64,000 bases of DNA from Dirofilaria immitis. Lineage: Eukaryota > Nematoda > Chromadorea > Rhabditida > Onchocercidae. Positions 59,301-64,000 of this stretch are shown here, in pieces. Position numbers and translations under genes: made by a program. Every line of letters begins with the position of its first letter. Position 1 is the first letter of the stretch. The notes beneath the pieces were generated by a model. That model did not search any database. It worked only from the letters and a program-made list of their open reading frames with translations, and had not been told where the DNA came from. The stretch lies in NCBI GenBank assembly GCA_024305405.1, contig JAKNDB010000087.1:1798001-1862000 (forward strand), written 5' to 3'.

Positions 59301-62300
59301 GAAATGATGATTTTTAATGTTGTATTATGCAGTAGAAAATAAATAAGTTGATATGAACTGATGTTAAAAAAATATAAGTTCACGATTGCAAATTATATTC
59401 ATAAATTACTAATATCAATTTCTTTCATCCTCTTTTCCTCTTTTTCTCTTACTTTTTAAAATTTAATAATAACTGCGAAACTTTTGAACCTCGAATTTTC
59501 TCGGATCGAACAAAGCGCATGAGACACTGCAAGAACCACGCCGCTTTATGAAAACAGTGTCTCCCTCCTAGACTGAACCGATTCCAGGGAATCTGTTCCT
59601 CAACCAGAAAAGAGAACTCTGAATCGGGCTTTCTCTCAATGTTTCCAATTTTATTTACATTACCGCTGTAAGAATGGATTTTTTATTTCAGAAACGAAAC
59701 ATTATTCATTACATGCCAAGCTACCATATAGTGTAGAGGTTGAAAAATTATATCAGGATGATGCGGTATGGATTACCACTAGCAGTTTTATCATTTTTAC
59801 TATGCATTCTGGTAAATATTTCAAATTTTGTTTATAATTTTTATAGATTTGAATACTTTTAAATGAATTATAGTATTTCAAAAAATGCTATCATTTAAAA
59901 TTTCGAATATAATATAAAGTTGCTCTTGGAATGCTATTAAAATTTTTTGTTAAATTACAATACTGTGAATATTGGATTTACATTAATTTTAATGAATTAT
60001 AATATTCTAAAATAATACTAATTTCATTTCAAATTTCAAATATAAAATATACAGTTGCCAGGAATAATTTACATTATAATATTAGAATATTGGACAAAAT
60101 TATAATATTGATTGGAAAAATGACATTAATGGAATTTAAGAAAGCATTTTTAATCAAAAATAAAGTTTATAAAAATTTTGAAATTTTTAAATTTTTAATG
60201 AAATTTTAATTTTTTCTAATAGGTTTTGGCTTGCTAGAAAGTGGTAGTGTAGCAGCAAAGGATGAAGTTAATATTATGGTAAAAAATGTTGTTGATGTAG
60301 TTTTTGGTGGTTTAGCCTACTGGGCATTTGGCTATGGGCTCAGTTTCGGTAATGGAGCCTACAGTAATGCTATCATGGGATGGGGAAAATTTTTTATAAT
60401 CCTCAAAGGTGAGCTTTTTTCAAAATTAAAATTTAAATTATATGACATGAAACTAAATTTTTGCCCATCCTAAAATAATTATAATTTATTATTTATGAGA
60501 ATTTTTGAAAAAAACTCAGAAATTTGAGAAAATTCTCAAATTAGTGAGAAAATTGACCATTAATTTTTACAATACTTCCTGCAGTGATCATCCGCTGTTT
60601 TGTAAAATGTTAAAATTCTTTGATGAATATAACGAAATAATACGACAGGTAAATTTTCCCATTTTTATGAAAATGTCATTCTATTAAAATGTTAAAATTC
60701 TTTGATGAATATAACGAAATAATACGACAGGTAAATTTTCCCATTTTTATGAAAATGTCATTCTATTATTTTCAAACAGGAAATTGCTTTGTCAATCAAC
60801 AATTTCTATAAAGACTGAATTTCAAGTTAAAGTAAAGAAAAATAAATCATTTTGATAGAATATTGTTTCTGTTTTGAAATCAGTGAATAATAACTTATCA
60901 GAGAATGAATCAATTTGATCGAAAAAATTATCGATTTTTAAGTTAGAGATAATCTTTTTTCAAAGATTCAGTAATAGATTAATAGAAATATTTTTCTATA
61001 TTCAAATTTTTAACGCATAATCATTCAATGTCTCTTTTCCATTTTATGAACTATTATTTTTCAAAATTTTCATAACATATCGTCTTTCTGATGAAAACTA
61101 AGAAATAAGATCACTTATCATGGAATTTATCACTTGCTGCTAAGTTCTCGAATATTACAAACATTATTAAATAATCAAATAATTGGAAATAATTATTTAT
61201 CTAAATGAGAACTTTGAAATTCGAGAGTTCGGGACATTCTGTCGCTTAATAAGTATTTCTGCAATAATATTGAACGCAGTCAAGAAAGAGTGATTGTTAT
61301 TTTTGAGAGATTTAATAAAGGCATTTGTTATTGGAATAATTAGCTACAAATTACTCATTGCGATAAAACATATTTTATGATAAATAGATAGATAATCCAA
61401 TCGATAAAGATAATCTAATTTGGTATGAAGGAATGAAACGAAAATGCTAATGAATGAAAAAACAAAATAAACGAAATTTATAATATGAGGAAGAAAATTC
61501 TTTTATCCTTTACTTTATTTATGGGAATTAAAATTTCAAACTTTTACTACGTTATTGATATAGAATAATTATTTTGTGATATTTGAAAGGATGACGAAAA
61601 TAATTACATCTATTAAAATTTATATATTTTTAAAATATTAGATAGTTTCAAGAATCTATAAACTATTTAAATTGATAAATTAAACTTTCATTTTTATTCT
61701 ACTTCAATCATTCTATTTTTTTATAAGAATTCGTTTCTTCATTTCATCTGTTTATTTATTCTAGGGATCTTGATTCTCCACGTGATGAAGGTTGGGCCTA
61801 TGCAAATTTTTTTATTCCAACTTAGTTTTGCAACAACTTCATCAACGATTGTTTCTGGTATGATATTTTTGTTTGTTTAATGTTTTTGTTTAAATTTTTT
61901 TGCATAATATTTAAGAATTTAAAACTGCCAAAATTAATAATAATTTAATGCAAATGAAAATTTAAGCAAAAATTCAAAATAATAAAAAAATTAAGAAATA
62001 ACATAAACAAGTTTTACCTCTTTTATTAAACTTTAATTTTTAATATATAATTGAAATTATTATTTTTCAGGTGCTGTAGCTGAACGTGCCAAACTCCGAT
62101 CATACATTTTACTTGGATGTGTGGTAATTCTAATACAAGCATTACCTTCACATTGGGTATGGGACAGTCAAGGAATCTTTTTCCAACTAGGCGTCGTTGA
62201 TTTTGCTGGCTGCTCATGTGTAATTATTAAATTAATATTAAATCGAAAACATTAAATATTAAGCAATAAACAATAAAACATTATTTACGTAGATCTCGTT

Positions 62301-63271
62301 GCAATCACGTATCCATATCAATTTTGCATAAATTCCTTAATTAAAATTTTTCATTAAACTTCAGATTCATATGGTTGGTGGTATTATCGGCTTAGTAGCT
62401 ACCATTTATTTAAAGCCACGGCGAAATCGATTCAATGAAAATTCAGTACATCAGATGAGTTCACCGACAAATGCGCTTCTTGGAACTTTTATGCTTTGGT
62501 GGGGTTGGTTTGGAATTAATTCTGGATCAGCTTGGGGTGTTACTAATGGGCGTTGGCGTCTTGCAGCTAGGTAAGATTATATCGAGCATTTTTTGAGATA
62601 TTTGACATATCTTGAAGGATGCATATTATTAAAATATTGTGAAAAATTGATCCGGAAATCATATATTTTCTCACCTTTTAATACCTTCCGGACATTTTTT
62701 CCGGACATTATAAATTCTCTCATCTTTTCATATCTTACAATTATTATATATTTTCTCATCTTTTCATACCTTCCGGACATTTTTTCCGGACATTATAAAT
62801 TCTCTCATCTTTTCATATCTTACAAATATTATATAAATATCATATATTTTCTCACATTTTTATATCTTCCGGACATTTTTTCCGGATGTTATCTCTTACC
62901 TTTTCATATCTTACAAATATTATATATTCTTTCATTTTTTCATATCTTCCAACCATTACATATTTTCTTATATTTTCATGTCTTCTGGAAATTACGAATT
63001 ATGTAAATATTAGGAAAACTTTTGCAAGTAAAGGCTTGACGTATCTATCATTCGTTCAATTTAAATTTCAGAACTGAATTTAAAGAAAAAAGTAAATATT
63101 TCTATAGGAAACGAGTAAAGTTGATATAATATTTTAGAGCATCAGTAGCGACAATTATGAGCTCAATAGGTGGTGGTGTTACATCAATCACATTTAGTTT
63201 TGCTAAAACGAGAAAATTACAAGTTAATTATCTTATCTTTGGATTACTATCTTCAGTAGTTGCTATTACAG
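56387..63271 (+). CDS. Ammonium transporter, AMT family (5' part; continues beyond the window)
   Basis: Multi-pass membrane channel/transporter for ammonium. Exons: 56387-56420 (short start exon MNGSSTRLSLI, donor GTAAGT, phase fits the next), 59692-59811, 60223-60408, 61765-61857, 62071-62219, 62365-62570, 63138-63271; donor GTAAGT at the last, then intron to the edge. Recognisable parts: DDAVWITTSSFIIFTMHSG, FGLLESGSVAAKDE, KNVVDVVFGGLAYWAFGYG, QLSFATTSSTIVSGAVAERA, the pore-His helix CIHMVGGIIGLVATIYL, and GTFMLWWGWFGINSGSAWG. Exons 3 and 4 contain compensating one-base shifts: T6 at 60,390-60,395 should be T7 and T7 at 61,807-61,813 should be T6. The protein between then reads YNPQRDLDSPRDEGWAYANFF, which aligns to the family. 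The start exon is the least certain part. Confidence 0.88.
56421..59691 (+). other. 3.3 kb first intron of the ammonium transporter
   Basis: AT-rich with no coding potential seen, apart from a sharply GC-richer, hairpin-forming block at about 59,480-59,640 close to the acceptor. If the short start exon is wrong, this is instead intergenic sequence. Confidence 0.5.
59480..59640. other. GC-richer structured block, possible non-coding RNA
   Basis: About 160 bases near 50 percent GC inside sequence at about 20-25 percent. GAGACACTG (59,521-59,529) pairs perfectly with CAGTGTCTC (59,555-59,563). CCGATTC (59,578-59,584) pairs with GAATCGG (59,631-59,637). GATTCC/GGAATC forms an inner palindrome. 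I cannot match it to U1, U2, U4, U5, U6, SL RNA, 5S or a tRNA. It could be an ncRNA, a regulatory element or a transposon relic. Confidence 0.35.
60409..61764 (+). other. Ammonium transporter intron with duplicated segment
   Basis: 1.36 kb intron between the third and fourth exons. Its left part carries an 82-base tandem duplication (60,604-60,767) overlapping an exon-like stretch; the rest is AT-rich with nothing recognisable. Confidence 0.6.
60604..60767. repeat. Perfect 82-bp tandem duplication
   Basis: The segment starting AAAATGTTAAAATTCTTTG occurs at 60,604 and again at 60,686, with no difference over 82 bases. Each copy includes CGACAG|GTAAAT, a plausible donor site. Perfect identity means it is recent or an assembly artefact. 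Confidence 0.95.
62571..63137 (+). other. Ammonium transporter intron
   Basis: Mostly filled by the 85-96 bp minisatellite described separately. The long open frame in it arises from the repeat. Confidence 0.7.
62640..62990. repeat. 85-96 bp minisatellite with paired TCCGGA palindromes
   Basis: TTCCGGACATTTTTTCCGGA recurs at 62,686, 62,771 and 62,867 with flanking ATTCTCTCATCTTTTCATAT phrases. It decays to CTTCCAACCATT and CTTCTGGAAATT further right. Three good copies plus remnants. Confidence 0.9.
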
Positions 63272-64000
63272 GTAAGTTTTTATTGAATTTAAATAAACAT
63301 TATTTTTGTGATATCTATGTATTGCATTATCGGAATATTTTAAAATTTTTCTAAAATTCAAATTGGCTAACTATTTTACAACTTAAATCATCCATCTGAT
63401 TTAAATTATAACGTATCATATTTATATCATAATTTGTAATAGGAAAAGATTCCTTCTAAATTCAAATAAAGGAAATAACTTTAAAAATTATGAAATTCAA
63501 ATATGTTTGCTTTTTTAGAATAAAGAATTTCCCATAGAAAAATTAAAAAATTATTATGAAGTTTTATGCTAATTTTTAAAAATTTTTTTCCTACAAAATA
63601 TGCATTTAATGTTTTATTGATTGATTAAAAAATTAAAGAATGCTAAAGTAATTTTTCATTTCGGTTATAAATATTCTTTTTAGTTAATTAGCATAGTAAT
63701 GGTGTATTTTTTTTTTTCTTTGAAATTATATAAAAAAGATGAATGATTTAGAAATGGAAGGTAAAAATTAAATTTTTTTTTTAAACTAATCAGAATTTTA
63801 TAAAAATGTTAATTGAAAAAAAAGAATTTAATGCATTTTAATCAAAAATATTGGAAGAATTTTCATTTCTTTTTTTCAGCCAAAATTTATTTCAAATTTT
63901 CATCCTTTCCCCAAAAGAACAATTTTCATTTATTTTTAAAAGTTTTTTTATTCGCAACAAAATATTAAAACAATTTGTCAATTTCAATTTTTTATCAATT
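63272..64000 (+). other. Start of a further ammonium transporter intron
   Basis: Begins with donor GTAAGT. No acceptor-flanked coding exon with transporter similarity is seen before the right edge. Confidence 0.6.

Noticed and set aside
62593..63006. 137-codon plus-strand ORF
   Set aside because: Product of the TCCGGA minisatellite inside a transporter intron; sequence repeats with the array.

Overview
The window looks like nuclear DNA of a parasitic nematode, most likely clade III (filarial or another spirurid). It is about three-quarters A+T by eye. It holds compact multi-exon genes with T-rich TTTTCAG/TTTTAG acceptors and GTAAGT/GTATGT donors. Several first exons carry a TTTCAG-type site just before the ATG, as expected for spliced-leader trans-splicing. 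The proteins are clearly metazoan. The species cannot be named from the sequence alone.

Layout, left to right. 1-5,186: AT-rich DNA with two good-looking minus-strand exons of unrecognised genes. 5,187-9,246 (-): an 11-exon beta-1,4-galactosyltransferase-family gene. It carries Ile where vertebrate GalT has its donor-gating Tyr, so it is probably a GalNAc transferase like BRE-4. 9,247-14,755: intergenic DNA full of micro- and minisatellites. 14,756-20,248 (+): a complete 15-exon glycogen branching enzyme (GBE1). 22,512-24,078 (-): a four-exon, 234-residue cysteine-containing secreted protein of unknown function. 25,976-27,406 (-): exons of one or two further unrecognised genes. 31,321-43,508 (-): an SR-type splicing regulator with unusual RRM-RS-RRM order and a 7.5 kb intron. 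45,129-46,078 (+): SmD1 (snr-3), head to head with the SR gene. 47,384-48,219 (+): a diverged tandem SmD1 copy. 48,220-56,386: about 8 kb that is very AT-rich and apparently gene-poor. 56,387-63,271 (+): the 5' seven exons of an ammonium transporter that runs off the right edge.

Three genes in the 31-48 kb stretch (SR protein, SmD1, SmD1 copy) belong to pre-mRNA splicing. The SR gene and SmD1 share one 1.6 kb divergent intergenic region. The other genes are unrelated housekeeping, secretory or transport functions; no operon or pathway cluster is evident.

Two points affect how the window should be read. First, at least eight coding exons break frame by exactly one base, always in or next to an A or T run, in genes that are otherwise intact. 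Adding or removing one base in the run restores family-like protein and exon phase. I read these as homopolymer errors in the assembly rather than pseudogenes. Second, two GBE1 introns fit the protein and the phase only if they start with AT or GA in place of GT, each one substitution away from GTAAGT.

I found no tRNA, rRNA, CRISPR array, viral gene or intact transposon.
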